A DNA stretch of 64,000 nucleotides from assembly GCF_003591485.1 (NCBI RefSeq), contig NZ_QZCF01000007.1, positions 124,001-188,000 on the forward strand, in the 5' to 3' direction. The position numbers and the translations under genes were made by a program. This document shows, one piece after another, positions 25,469-33,967 of the stretch (the first letter of the stretch is position 1; every line of letters begins with the position of its first letter). The notes below the pieces were generated by a model. That model saw only the letters and a program-made list of their open reading frames with translations, did not search any database and was not told the origin of the DNA. This stretch comes from Paenibacillus sp. 1011MAR3C5 (GTDB lineage Bacteria > Bacillota > Bacilli > Paenibacillales > Paenibacillaceae).

Positions 25469-26932
25469 TCAGGATTCGTCATGACGTCGTCTCTTCCGCA
25501 GAGTGGCTATGCCGGTTACGAGAATAAATGAACCTAACAAATAATACGGAACAGGACTGTTTTCACCTGTTTTGGGCAGCTTGTCGATTGGCACGGATTC
25601 CTCTGGATTGTTCTCATCGGTTGCTTGATCGATGATTTCCTCTCCCTCATCCGTACCTCCGCCAATCGGCACCTCCTCTTCCTCAACCGTTATGACAGTT
25701 GGCGTTGGTGTAGGGGCGGTTGATTCAACAGGCGTAGGCGTAGGCGCAGGTGTTTCGCTTGGTGTGGCAGACGGCGTCTCCGATGGCGGTGTTGCAGTAG
25801 GCGTGCTCGTAGGCGTCCAAGTCGGCGTGCTCGTAGGCGTCCAAGTCGGCGTGCTCGTAGGCGTCCAAGTCGGCGTGCTCGTAGGCGTCCAAGTCGGCGT
25901 GCTCGTAGGTGTCGGAGTCGGTGTTGGTGTTGGTGTCGGCGTTGGTGTCGGCGTTGGTGTCGGCGTTGGTGTCGGTGTCGGTGTTGGTGTTGGTGTTGGT
26001 GTTGGCGTTGGTGTCGGTGTTGGTGTCGGCGTTGGTGTCGGCGTTGGTGTCGGTGTCGGCGTTGGTGTTGGTGTTGGTGTCGGTGTTGGTGTTGGTGTTG
26101 GTGTTGGTGTCGGTGTTGGCGTTGGTGTCGGTGTTGGTGTTGGCGTTGGTGTCGGTGTTGGTGTCGGTGTTGGTGTCGGTGTTGGCGTTGGTGTTGGCGT
26201 TGGTGTCGGAGTCGGTGTCTCTGTAGGTGTTGGTGTTGGTGTCTCCGTAGGTGTTGGTGTCGGTGTCTCCGTAGGTGTCGGAGTCGGTGTCTCTGTAGGT
26301 GTTGGTGTTGGTGTCTCTGTCGGCGTTGGAGTCGGTGTGCTCGTAGGTGTCGGGGTCGGTGTCTCCGTAGGCGTCGGAGTTGGCTCTGGACAGCTTCCTG
26401 CTTTGTTTAATAAATGATACCTCAACGTCAAGTGGTCATGACCGTACTCAGGGTTCAAGGTGAACTGAGTGGGTCCGGCATAGAGATCAAGCTGGCTTAA
26501 ACCGCATTGAGGCAATGAAATGATAAGCGAATAATTACCGGCTTTATTCAACTGGATACTGTTGCTGAAATAATGTTTTTGATTTTCATAAGGCGTAGGC
26601 GATCCTTCATACGTATACACGGAGAAGGTAACCTCTACACAGTCTTGATTCGTCTTAAACGTTGCCGTTGCGGTGCCGTCTCCATTTATTGCAATGAATG
26701 GAACGCCCGAATCCTGCTGATCAATCGACCCAAAATGCTTGGAGTAGCTGGTACATACAGCAGTGGCCTCGTCTTCTAATGCATCTACCTGCGATACTTC
26801 CGCATTTAAGCTTTCTACAGAGGCTTCTTGCTTATTCGCCTGTCCTTCTGCAAATACAATGGAGCCGAGTGTTAAGGAGGAAATCATCAGCAAGGTTAAA
26901 GCGATAGATAGATGCCTCTTCATTTTCTTCAT
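25469..26932 (-). CDS. LPXTG wall-anchored protein with a long Thr-Pro repeat stalk
   Basis: Signal peptide [20 protein letters not shown]; a unique domain of about 150 residues with three or four Cys ([12 protein letters not shown] to NKAGSCPEP); then roughly 200 residues of TPTP, TPTE and WTPTSTPT repeats; then the sortase signal LPKTGENSP, a hydrophobic helix and an RKRRRHDES tail. Sortase would join it covalently to peptidoglycan, with the Thr-Pro stalk holding the head domain off the wall. The Thr residues are possible O-glycosylation sites. AAAGGAGAG precedes the ATG by eight bases. The head domain was not recognised and no sortase gene is in the window. Repeat number is likely to vary between strains. 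Confidence 0.88.
   Translation of the reverse strand: MKKMKRHLSIALTLLMISSLTLGSIVFAEGQANKQEASVESLNAEVSQVDALEDEATAVCTSYSKHFGSIDQQDSGVPFIAINGDGTATATFKTNQDCVEVTFSVYTYEGSPTPYENQKHYFSNSIQLNKAGNYSLIISLPQCGLSQLDLYAGPTQFTLNPEYGHDHLTLRYHLLNKAGSCPEPTPTPTETPTPTPTSTPTPTPTETPTPTPTETPTPTPTETPTPTPTETPTPTPTETPTPTPTPTPTPTPTPTPTPTPTPTPTPTPTPTPTPTPTPTPTPTPTPTPTPTPTPTPTPTPTPTPTPTPTPTPTPTPTPTPTPTPTPTPTPTPTPTPTPTPTPTSTPTWTPTSTPTWTPTSTPTWTPTSTPTWTPTSTPTATPPSETPSATPSETPAPTPTPVESTAPTPTPTVITVEEEEVPIGGGTDEGEEIIDQATDENNPEESVPIDKLPKTGENSPVPYYLLGSFILVTGIATLRKRRRHDES
25802..25897 (-). repeat. Four perfect 24-bp tandem repeats
   Basis: Units begin at 25802, 25826, 25850 and 25874, are identical, and encode WTPTSTPT on the minus strand. 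Confidence 0.95.
25898..26395 (-). repeat. Thr-Pro hexanucleotide repeat tract
   Basis: About 500 bases of near-perfect GGTGTN units (plus-strand reading) encode alternating Thr-Pro. A plus-strand Val-Gly frame through the same bases is a shadow. Confidence 0.95.
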
Positions 26933-26948
26933 CAGTTCACTCTCCTTT

Positions 26949-27254
26949 TACCTGAATTATTATGGGGCCCTTCTCGGGCGCTATAAGGGTTTTTCCACTC
27001 CCCCTTCATTTTGTAGCCATCATATCAACAATATGAATGTACGTGTACAAAAATGATAGCATATTATGGTAATTCGGCAAGGGTGTATTTTTGGTGAGAA
27101 GCCTTATATTTTTGTCGAAATTTGTGCGCTCTTGCACATTGTGCATCACTTGTCCCTCGATGCCGTAACCGATGGGCGGCTAGCGGCATATAGTGTGGCA
27201 AGGGTATGCTGACGAGATGGTTTTGCATGGCAAGACGATTAGGGGGTGCCGACA
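26949..27254. other. Divergent intergenic region upstream of the LPXTG and comF genes
   Basis: About 306 bases AT-rich at the left. It should hold the minus-strand promoter of the LPXTG gene and a promoter for the plus-strand genes, but no convincing pair was found. A 13-base palindrome, TGCACATTGTGCA, lies at 27133-27145. Confidence 0.4.
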
Positions 27255-27719
27255 GTGGAGCTTATCCTTCTCATCATTGGTTGTTATGCTGTTGCGGCGT
27301 TGTTCGTGCATCTGGCTTTTTGGATTGGACAGAGGCGGTCCCGGTCAGAAAAGCATTATGTTCTGATTGCGGGCCAGGCCGGGAAAAATATGGAATGGTA
27401 TTTGCGAATGCTGCATGCGTTCTCCCGCTGGCTAGGAAGGGATATCCGTCTCACGGTTGTGGATGCCGGTGCATCAGAAGAGACCATGGCCATTGTAGAA
27501 CGCTGGAAGAGAAATGGTAAACAGGTGCATATTCATTCGGTTGCAGAAGAGGCGCATGAACAAGAAAATCACGAAAGTGGTAAGCGTTCGCAGTCTGCCG
27601 GAGGCACTGCGGTGCATCTCTTGTGGATGCTGCAAGCAGAAGGGATTGTGTCAGAGTCGGATCACGCGGTGCTTGTTGATTTGCAAAACCCGAGCGACTT
27701 GTCGAAGATGCCGTTTTGA
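27255..27719 (+). CDS. Small membrane-anchored protein upstream of comFA
   Basis: Not firmly recognised. An N-terminal transmembrane helix (ELILLIIGCYAVAALFVHLA) is followed by a short basic stretch and a cytoplasmic domain of about 110 residues. Part of this, YVLIAGQAGKNMEWYLRML to ASEETMAIVERW, recalls the first half of a GT-A nucleotide-sugar fold, but no DXD motif is present. The GTG at 27255 is preferred over GTG 27246, because AGGGGGTG (27241-27248) then has normal spacing. A terminator separates it from comFA. Confidence 0.7.
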   Translation: MELILLIIGCYAVAALFVHLAFWIGQRRSRSEKHYVLIAGQAGKNMEWYLRMLHAFSRWLGRDIRLTVVDAGASEETMAIVERWKRNGKQVHIHSVAEEAHEQENHESGKRSQSAGGTAVHLLWMLQAEGIVSESDHAVLVDLQNPSDLSKMPF

Positions 27720-27753
27720 CTTATAATTCCATTATAGAAATGTATGAAGAGTG

Positions 27754-27800
27754 AAGCACACTTGAGACGCCTTACGGGCGTGATCGGGTGTGCTTTTTTT
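27754..27800 (+). terminator. Terminator between the small membrane protein and comFA
   Basis: Outer arms AAGCACAC/GTGTGCTT and inner arms ACGCC/GGCGT form a two-part stem followed by seven T residues. It lies 35 bases before the comFA start, so comFA must have a weak downstream promoter or depend on readthrough. Confidence 0.82.
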
Positions 27801-27834
27801 GTTGATTTCAATCAGCGATTGGAGGATGAAGGGC

Positions 27835-30018
27835 ATGAAGGCGTGGGTATATATCGTACATACCGGCACCGGATGGGAGGCGAAAATAACGCTGGAGCCG
27901 AATGTGGATTACTGGTACTGGTTCGATGGGGGTGGCTGTAAGGATCGGGCAGTCGCCGGGTGGTTTTGGAGGGAGCCGTTGCCATTAGGCTGGGCATGCC
28001 AGATCGCTGAGGACTGGATTTATCGGGTGGGTGAGCAGGGAGGGCGGAATAAACCCTCGGACAATGAATTAACGGGTAGTCGTACCGCTTCGAAGGAGGC
28101 TCTGGCTCATTTGGCCCGTAGGATTGACCGCATGTATGAGGCCTATCATTCGGCGGAGCGAAGGATGGAGGGTATTCTGTTGCGGAGCAGCGGCGAGCAG
28201 GCTACGGACTCGCCGGATCAGATGGGGTTGCAGGAGCGGGCGGAGTATTGGCCGCGAGTAGGCAAGAGCAAGCCGAATGACAGCATGGCGGAGAGAGGCA
28301 TGGAGAAGGTAGCAGCATCAGCGAGAATAGCTGCTGGGCTGCTGCAGGGACGCGCGCTGCTCGCCAGCGAAGCGCGCGCCTTGCTTGAGGGCGCCAGCGT
28401 GACCGTGGCAGGGGTCAGCTGGAGCGAAGCGGTGCAGCTGGCAGCTTTGCTCGGGCGCGTGCGCCTTAGCGGAGCGGTCGCCGCCGCTGGTGGGCGGGCG
28501 GACGCCCGGGGGCGGAGCCGCTGCCTGCGCTGCGGCAGCGGTGAGGAGCAGTTGCGCCGCACAAGCTGTGCGGCGTGCGGCAGGGTTTGTGCATATTGCG
28601 AGGCATGTCTGACGATGGGAAGGAGTCGGGAATGCGAGCTGCTGGTGCTGGGAAGATATGAAGCGTCTGAGAGAACGGGCCGGACAATGGAGGCCTCTAT
28701 GGTTCGGGAGCTGCCAGTGAAGGAGCGGCTGGAGAAATGGGGGCTGAGTCCTGCCCAGCATGCGGCGGCAGCGGAAGCTTTGCGTTTTGTCGAATCGCAG
28801 CCCCTGTACAATCGGGGAAGCAGTCTCAGACTTCAAGCTCGATCAAATGTACAGCATCGATCGATTTTCGATCAGTCATCGGGAGAAGAATCTTGGCGTC
28901 AAAAAGCCGCAGAGTGGCGGAGACGCTTCAAGCATCCCTTGTTGCGCGAATGGCCGGTGCGTCTCTTATCCTGGGGCATGCCTCCTGCAGAGGAGCGAAC
29001 GGATATACGCAACTTTTTGTTATGGGCGGTTACGGGGGCCGGGAAAACGGAAATGATCTTCCCGTTAGTAGACTCTGTAATAAGCCGGGGAGGCAGGGCG
29101 CTGATCGCTTCTCCAAGACGGGATGTTGTCTTGGAGTTAGATCCGCGCATCAGGCGCGCGTTCCCCGATGCGCAAGTGGTGACGTTGTATGGCGGAAGCG
29201 AGCAGAGATGGGAGAGGGGGGAGATTACGTTATCGACTACCCATCAGTTGTTTCGCTTTCAGGAAGCTTTCGACCTTGTCATTCTCGATGAGCTTGATGC
29301 TTTTCCGTATCACGGTGATCCCATGCTTAAGTATGCGGCGGACAAAAGCTGCTTACCGGGTGCGCCACGTTTGCTTTTATCCGCTACTCCGCCTCGTGAT
29401 CTTCAGCGGGCAGCCCGGAATGGCAAGCTGGCGCATGCACGCGTTCCAGTGCGCTATCATCGCCATCCTCTGCCTGTACCTAGCCTCATGAGTGCACCGG
29501 CAGTAAAAGGCATGCTGGAGGAAGGCAGGCTTCCTAATGCATTAGCGAAGGCCCTTCACAGCTCACTTGGCAGAGGCGCGCAAATCTTTGTGTTTGTTCA
29601 GCGAATTGCGCAAGCGGAGCCTCTGGCAGCTCTGCTGCGCCGCAAGCTGCAATGCCTTCTTGTCGATGCCACCTCCTCGCAAGATCCTAATCGGGCTGCC
29701 AAAGTGATGAGCTTCCGCAAGGGGGAGATCCGCCTTCTTGTTACCACGACGATTCTGGAGCGAGGGGTAACGATTCCGAAGAGCGACGTTTATATTTTGG
29801 ATGCGGACGGAAAGCTCTTCGACGAAGCTTCACTTGTACAGATGGCGGGAAGGGCCGGGAGGTCTGCAGATGATCCTGGCGGCAAGGTCTACTTCTTCGG
29901 GCCGGAGCGTAATCAATCCCAGCTACAAGCCGTTCGTCATATCCGCTCCATGAACAAAATGGCGAAGGAAAGAGGGTACCTGCTGCCTATATACACCGGA
30001 AGGAGGGCGCGCGTATGA
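27835..30018 (+). CDS. comFA: Competence DNA-uptake helicase ComFA
   Basis: ComFA is a membrane-associated ATPase that drives single-stranded DNA into competent cells. The helicase core has Walker A TGAGKTEM (Lys near 404), Walker B DELDAFPY (near 485), LLLSATPP and, in the second lobe, TTTILERGVTIPKSDV and QMAGRAGRS. A Cys-rich zinc-binding segment (CLRCGSG to SREC) lies near 230-270. At 727 aa it is about 250 residues longer at the N-terminus than Bacillus ComFA; this extra part includes a Trp-rich start and an Ala-rich, low-complexity stretch. The ATG at 27835 has GGAGG nine bases upstream. It overlaps comFC by four bases. Confidence 0.93.
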   Translation: MKAWVYIVHTGTGWEAKITLEPNVDYWYWFDGGGCKDRAVAGWFWREPLPLGWACQIAEDWIYRVGEQGGRNKPSDNELTGSRTASKEALAHLARRIDRMYEAYHSAERRMEGILLRSSGEQATDSPDQMGLQERAEYWPRVGKSKPNDSMAERGMEKVAASARIAAGLLQGRALLASEARALLEGASVTVAGVSWSEAVQLAALLGRVRLSGAVAAAGGRADARGRSRCLRCGSGEEQLRRTSCAACGRVCAYCEACLTMGRSRECELLVLGRYEASERTGRTMEASMVRELPVKERLEKWGLSPAQHAAAAEALRFVESQPLYNRGSSLRLQARSNVQHRSIFDQSSGEESWRQKAAEWRRRFKHPLLREWPVRLLSWGMPPAEERTDIRNFLLWAVTGAGKTEMIFPLVDSVISRGGRALIASPRRDVVLELDPRIRRAFPDAQVVTLYGGSEQRWERGEITLSTTHQLFRFQEAFDLVILDELDAFPYHGDPMLKYAADKSCLPGAPRLLLSATPPRDLQRAARNGKLAHARVPVRYHRHPLPVPSLMSAPAVKGMLEEGRLPNALAKALHSSLGRGAQIFVFVQRIAQAEPLAALLRRKLQCLLVDATSSQDPNRAAKVMSFRKGEIRLLVTTTILERGVTIPKSDVYILDADGKLFDEASLVQMAGRAGRSADDPGGKVYFFGPERNQSQLQAVRHIRSMNKMAKERGYLLPIYTGRRARV

Positions 30019-30959
30019 GCAGGTTGGGGCGACGAATGGGTCATCTCAAATCGATTCTCCGATCTGCGGGAGACCAATCAATGGAGTGGCTGTCTCCAGA
30101 CACAACTGGCTGTATCGTATGCGGGAAAGCCGTGTTGCCGCAGCAAGGCAGCCCCTATCCCGAGCGGGGCATGGCCTCATACCGCCTCCTTAGGCAGTCG
30201 TTGTGCATAAGTTGCTTTGCTTCGATACCTTGGCTGGACCGAATTGAATGTTTGATATGCGGCAGAGGAGTGAGCTGCGAGGATTGCCTTCGGCGGACGG
30301 AACGCCATTTTATATGTAATCGCAGTGCGGTTGGCTATAGTCCGGTCATGCGCGAATGGCTCGCCATGTATAAGTATCGCGGTCATGAGCGTCTTGCTCC
30401 CTTACTTGCAGAGATGCTGGTGCCGGGCTTCATTCGGCTTACGGAAGAGACAGCGGCTCGAGACCAACCTAAGAGGCAGGCTGGACATCACAGAGAAACG
30501 GACAAGGGGGTTGAGCGTCTAAAGCGATGGGCACAGAGGATGTGGAACCCTGATGCAGCGGTTTCCCGATGCTGGGATGCGATTACGTATGTGCCGATCA
30601 GCGGGGAGCGGGCGGAGGAGCGGGGTTTTAATCAGGCGCAGCAGATGGCGCGCTACTTATCGGACAAGTTCGAAATTCCGATCTATGATTTGCTGATACG
30701 CGACCGTCACACGGAGAAGATGAGCTTCAAGACGAAAGTGGAGAGACAGCGTGATTCTCAGACTCTTTTTATAGGCAATGAAGCTCAGTTGAGGAAGCTT
30801 TCCAGGAGTCCGTCTACTTCGAATCCAAAGAGCCAAAGAATCCTACTCATAGACGATATCTATACAACGGGCAGTACAGCCGAGGCCTGTGCCTCGGCGC
30901 TATTTCGTCATGCTTCTCGACCGGTTCATCTGTATACGCTAACGTGGGCGAGATCGTAA
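30015..30959 (+). CDS. comFC: Competence protein ComFC, phosphoribosyltransferase fold
   Basis: ComFC partners ComFA in DNA uptake. Two N-terminal Cys pairs (CIVCGK, then CISCF, and CLICGRG with CEDC) make a zinc-binding region. The C-terminal phosphoribosyltransferase domain carries the PRPP-binding ILLIDDIYTTGSTAEA near 278. At 314 aa it is longer than the typical 230-240 because of an insertion around residues 145-180 (ETAARDQPKRQAGHHRETDK). The ATG overlaps the comFA stop in ATGA, indicating coupled translation. Confidence 0.92.
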   Translation: MSRLGRRMGHLKSILRSAGDQSMEWLSPDTTGCIVCGKAVLPQQGSPYPERGMASYRLLRQSLCISCFASIPWLDRIECLICGRGVSCEDCLRRTERHFICNRSAVGYSPVMREWLAMYKYRGHERLAPLLAEMLVPGFIRLTEETAARDQPKRQAGHHRETDKGVERLKRWAQRMWNPDAAVSRCWDAITYVPISGERAEERGFNQAQQMARYLSDKFEIPIYDLLIRDRHTEKMSFKTKVERQRDSQTLFIGNEAQLRKLSRSPSTSNPKSQRILLIDDIYTTGSTAEACASALFRHASRPVHLYTLTWARS

Positions 30960-31007
30960 TCGGCGATCTTTTATGACAAAATAATGAATCTCTCTTTTAT
31001 GTAACTA

Positions 31008-31034
31008 TAAAATTAATGAAAAGCGTACCGAAAT
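31008..31034 (+). promoter_or_regulatory. Weak sigma-D-like promoter before yvyF
   Basis: TAAA (31008-31011), 15 bases, then ACCGAAAT (31027-31034), six of eight matches to GCCGATAT. It sits in the 125-base gap between comFC and yvyF. Confidence 0.4.
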
Positions 31035-31084
31035 CCGTTAATATAGATAGAAATGCAGAAGAGAAGATGAGGAGGGCCTGAGCG

Positions 31085-31501
31085 ATGAATTTGGATAATT
31101 GTCCTCGTTGTGGAAAGCTGTTTGCCAAAAATTTCAGAGATGTGTGTCCGGTGTGCATACGCGATATTGACAAGGAATACCAGCTTTGCGCCGACTACTT
31201 AAGAGAACATAAAGGTGCAATCATTAGCGAGCTGTCCGATCAGACGGGTGTGTCGATCAAGCAAATAACCAAATTTATTCGCGAGGGCCGGATCTCGATG
31301 GTCAATGCACCGAACATGTCTTATCCTTGTGAGTCCTGCGGCACATTGATCCGCGAGAATCATCTATGTGATAGCTGCCGGTCGAGGCTGGTGAAGGATG
31401 CGCGCCGTATGACGCAGAACGAAGGTAAGAATACGGAGTCAGACAAGCTGAAGCCAACGGATGTGGCTTACCGCGGTCTTAATCAGTATAAGGATAGATA
31501 A
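31085..31501 (+). CDS. yvyF: Flagellar operon zinc-ribbon protein YvyF
   Basis: TIGR03826-type protein that sits between comF and flgM across Bacilli. It has an N-terminal CPRCGKLF with CPVC (zinc ribbon), a helix-turn-helix-like middle (SDQTGVSIKQITKFIREGRI) and a second CESCGTLI with CDSC. This resembles a small DNA-binding or regulatory protein. At 138 aa it is normal. GAGGAGG precedes the ATG. Its conserved position suggests a role in flagellar gene control, but its biochemical function is not known to me. Confidence 0.9.
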   Translation: MNLDNCPRCGKLFAKNFRDVCPVCIRDIDKEYQLCADYLREHKGAIISELSDQTGVSIKQITKFIREGRISMVNAPNMSYPCESCGTLIRENHLCDSCRSRLVKDARRMTQNEGKNTESDKLKPTDVAYRGLNQYKDR

Positions 31502-31515
31502 ATCAACGATACTAT

Positions 31516-31542
31516 TAAATAATGCTTGACTAGAGCCGATAA
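31516..31542 (+). promoter_or_regulatory. Sigma-D promoter of flgM
   Basis: TAAA (31516-31519), exactly 15 bases, then GCCGATAA (31535-31542), a near-perfect match. The -10 element also forms the left arm of the hairpin at 31534-31569. Confidence 0.82.
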
Positions 31543-31569
31543 CACTTGTATAAGGTCATCGGCTTTTTT
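31534..31569 (+). terminator. Terminator overlapping the flgM promoter
   Basis: AGCCGAT pairs with ATCGGCT, with further inner pairing (AC/GT and CTT/AAG), and is followed by TTTTTT. Transcripts arriving from comF/yvyF would form it. Transcripts begun at the sigma-D site would start inside it and lack the left arm. Confidence 0.8.
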
Positions 31570-31598
31570 AGTTCCTGTACATTAATGAGGTGGAGAAT

Positions 31599-31877
31599 TT
31601 GAAAATAAACGAAACGAACCGAATCGGCGGCACGAACCCATATCAGAAGCAATCGGAGTTCCGGATGGATGCGGCCAAGAAGGCACGCCAGAAGGATGAA
31701 GTCCAAATCTCGGCTGCGGCCAAAGAGATGCTCTCGACGAGCAAGCTCAGCCATGCAGAACGCGCTGAACGCATTAACGAGCTTAAGCAATCTGTCGCTT
31801 CCGGCACTTATCATGTGGAGGCGGGCAAGATTGCGGAGAAGCTTCTGCCTTATCTCAATTCCAATCGGCCAGAATAA
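31599..31877 (+). CDS. flgM: Anti-sigma-D factor FlgM
   Basis: FlgM binds sigma-D and holds late flagellar transcription until the hook is complete. The N-terminus KINETNRIGGTNPYQ and the C-terminal helices with DEVQISAAAKEM and ERINELKQSVASGTY are typical; 92 aa is normal. The TTG at 31599 gives the family start and is six bases after GAGGTG; a GTG at 31590 overlaps that ribosome site. It lies directly behind a sigma-D promoter, giving the known negative feedback. Confidence 0.93.
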   Translation: MKINETNRIGGTNPYQKQSEFRMDAAKKARQKDEVQISAAAKEMLSTSKLSHAERAERINELKQSVASGTYHVEAGKIAEKLLPYLNSNRPE

Positions 31878-31895
31878 GGGCGGGGGACAAACCGA

Positions 31896-32393
31896 ATGTC
31901 GATCTCGAAAATAACGGAAATTTTGGAGCAGCAATTAAACTTGTACGGACGGCTGTTGGAATGTGAAGAGAGCAAGACGGATCTGATTATGAAGAATGAA
32001 ATTGTTCAATTGAACGTGGTTACCCAAAAGGAAAAGCTGCTAACTGCCCAAGCGGATGAACTCGAGACGACCCGGTTATTGACAACCGCGAGATACTTTA
32101 AGGACATCGGCTTCCGGATGCGCTCCGGCGTACTGTCCGATCTGATCAAGTCGGTCAATAATCCCGAGGAGAAGCAGCAGCTTACAAGGCAATACGAGGA
32201 ATTGACGGACATTCTTAGGCGGCTGAAGCAGGTGAATGAATCGAATCAGCAGCTCATTCAGCAGTCACTTGACTTCATTAATTTTTCAATCGGATTAATG
32301 GTTGAGGACCCTAATGAAGATGTCGTGTACCAGCATCCCATGAATCAGATGGGGGCTAATAAACGGAATACATGGTTCGACTCAAAGGCATAG
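31896..32393 (+). CDS. flgN: Flagellar export chaperone FlgN
   Basis: FlgN is the cytoplasmic chaperone for the hook-filament junction proteins FlgK and FlgL. The sequence is almost entirely helical, with Leu/Glu/Gln-rich heptads (LEQQLNLYGRLLECEESKTD; LRRLKQVNESNQQLIQQSLD). The 165-aa length and the position just before flgK are typical. GCGGGGGAC lies upstream of the ATG. Confidence 0.9.
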   Translation: MSISKITEILEQQLNLYGRLLECEESKTDLIMKNEIVQLNVVTQKEKLLTAQADELETTRLLTTARYFKDIGFRMRSGVLSDLIKSVNNPEEKQQLTRQYEELTDILRRLKQVNESNQQLIQQSLDFINFSIGLMVEDPNEDVVYQHPMNQMGANKRNTWFDSKA

Positions 32394-32405
32394 GGAGATG
32401 AGAGC

Positions 32406-33941
32406 ATGAGGTCTACGTTCCACTCGCTGGAGACGGCGAAGCGCAGCATTTTCACACAACAAGCGGCGATCAATACGGTCGGTCACAATATATCGAATGC
32501 CAATACGGAGGGCTACTCGAGACAAGTGGTAAACATGGTTAACGCCCGTCCAATCGAAGCCTTTGGCATGAACCGCTCCAACGCTCCAGGGCAATTAGGA
32601 ACAGGCGTTGAATTTACATCCATTACCCGTATTCGGAATGCGTTCCTGGATACGCAGTACCGGGATCAGAACTATGGAGTAGGCAGCCTGTCTATCCAGA
32701 CGGATACGCTTAATAAACTGGAAGGTTATGTGAACGAGCCTTCCGATACGGGCATTCGTGCCGTTCTTGAGAAGTTCTGGAATTCCTGGTCGGATCTTAG
32801 CAAGGACCCGGAGAACGTGACGGGCCGCGAGATCTTGCAAGAGAACGCCATGGCTTTAGTCGAAACGTTTAATGAACTCAGCCGTCAATTGTCGGGTTTG
32901 AATGCTGATCTGAGCTCCAATATTGATGTCAAAGTAACGGAAGCGAATTCGTTGCTGCAGACGATCTCTTCTTTGAACACAGAGATTCGAAGAATCGAAT
33001 TGATTGGCGATGACGCCAACGATCTCCGCGACCAGCGCGATTTAATGACGGATAAGCTCTCCCGAATTGCCAACATCAGCGTAACGGAGACCGATCAAGG
33101 CTACAATATCGCTCTCGGTAACGTGAATCTGCTAGATGGTGCAGCTATTACCCCGCTGACAGCTGCAGATGTAGAAACCGCTTATGCGACCGGCTCGCTT
33201 ATCGGCGGAGAAATTCACGGCATGATTGTATCGCGCGATACTTTCGTAGCCGGATTCCAACAGCAGCTGGATACACTGGCTGACACGATGGCGAATGGCG
33301 AGTTTGAGGTAACCATTCCAGCAGGCTGGGTGAAGCCGGGAACAACTACGCCTACGACAGCGCCGGAAGTGGTAACGGTTAAAGGTATCAATGGACTGCA
33401 TAAGCTAGGCTATACGCTGGCAGATCCTGCAACGGCGGGTGAGGATTTCTTCACATTCAAGGCAGGTGCGACAGGTATTACAGCCTCAAGCATTCAACTG
33501 AACCCTTCCATAGCGTCTGATGCGAACAAAATCGCAACCTCACTCCGCACGACGACAGACGGCGGAGGCGTAACATCCGTTGTGAGAGGCAACAACGGTC
33601 TGGCGCTTCTGATGTCTGAGCTCAAGAATGTGAAGTTTGGATTTGATGAAACGGCTCAGGGTGGCGGCATTACGCAGGCTACGGTCGCTGATTTCTATGG
33701 TGCGGTTGTTGGTGCACTTGGTGTACAGAGCCAAGAAGCCAGCCGCTTATATAAGAATACACAAACGCAATTGGATCAAATTCAAGGAAACCGTCTATCG
33801 GTAAGCGGTGTATCCCTCGATGAAGAAATGGCTGATTTGATCAAGTATCAATACGCCTACAGCGCATCGGCTCGATTCATGACAACGTTCGATCAAATGC
33901 TGGAGAAGCTTATTAATGGAACGGGCATGGTAGGTCGGTAA
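32406..33941 (+). CDS. flgK: Flagellar hook-associated protein 1 FlgK
   Basis: FlgK forms the first hook-filament junction ring. The N-terminal rod-type motif FHSLETAKRSIFTQQAAINT and NISNANTEGYSRQ, and the C-terminal GVSLDEEMADLIKYQYAYSA, are diagnostic. At 511 aa it is of normal size, with a variable middle domain of about 290-400. It has no signal peptide because it is exported by the flagellar type III system. GGGAG precedes the ATG. It is followed by flgL. Confidence 0.95.
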   Translation: MRSTFHSLETAKRSIFTQQAAINTVGHNISNANTEGYSRQVVNMVNARPIEAFGMNRSNAPGQLGTGVEFTSITRIRNAFLDTQYRDQNYGVGSLSIQTDTLNKLEGYVNEPSDTGIRAVLEKFWNSWSDLSKDPENVTGREILQENAMALVETFNELSRQLSGLNADLSSNIDVKVTEANSLLQTISSLNTEIRRIELIGDDANDLRDQRDLMTDKLSRIANISVTETDQGYNIALGNVNLLDGAAITPLTAADVETAYATGSLIGGEIHGMIVSRDTFVAGFQQQLDTLADTMANGEFEVTIPAGWVKPGTTTPTTAPEVVTVKGINGLHKLGYTLADPATAGEDFFTFKAGATGITASSIQLNPSIASDANKIATSLRTTTDGGGVTSVVRGNNGLALLMSELKNVKFGFDETAQGGGITQATVADFYGAVVGALGVQSQEASRLYKNTQTQLDQIQGNRLSVSGVSLDEEMADLIKYQYAYSASARFMTTFDQMLEKLINGTGMVGR

Positions 33942-33967
33942 AACATAGAATAGGGAGGTAGATTGAT

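Noticed and set aside
25793-26399. CRISPR-like array
   Set aside because: The repeats are contiguous coding repeats without unique spacers.
25632-26417. Val-Gly repeat frame on the plus strand
   Set aside because: It is the complement of the Thr-Pro repeat of a gene with a signal peptide, LPXTG signal and ribosome site.
27744-27941. 65-codon frame before comFA
   Set aside because: It runs through the terminator at 27754-27800 and overlaps comFA; no ribosome site.
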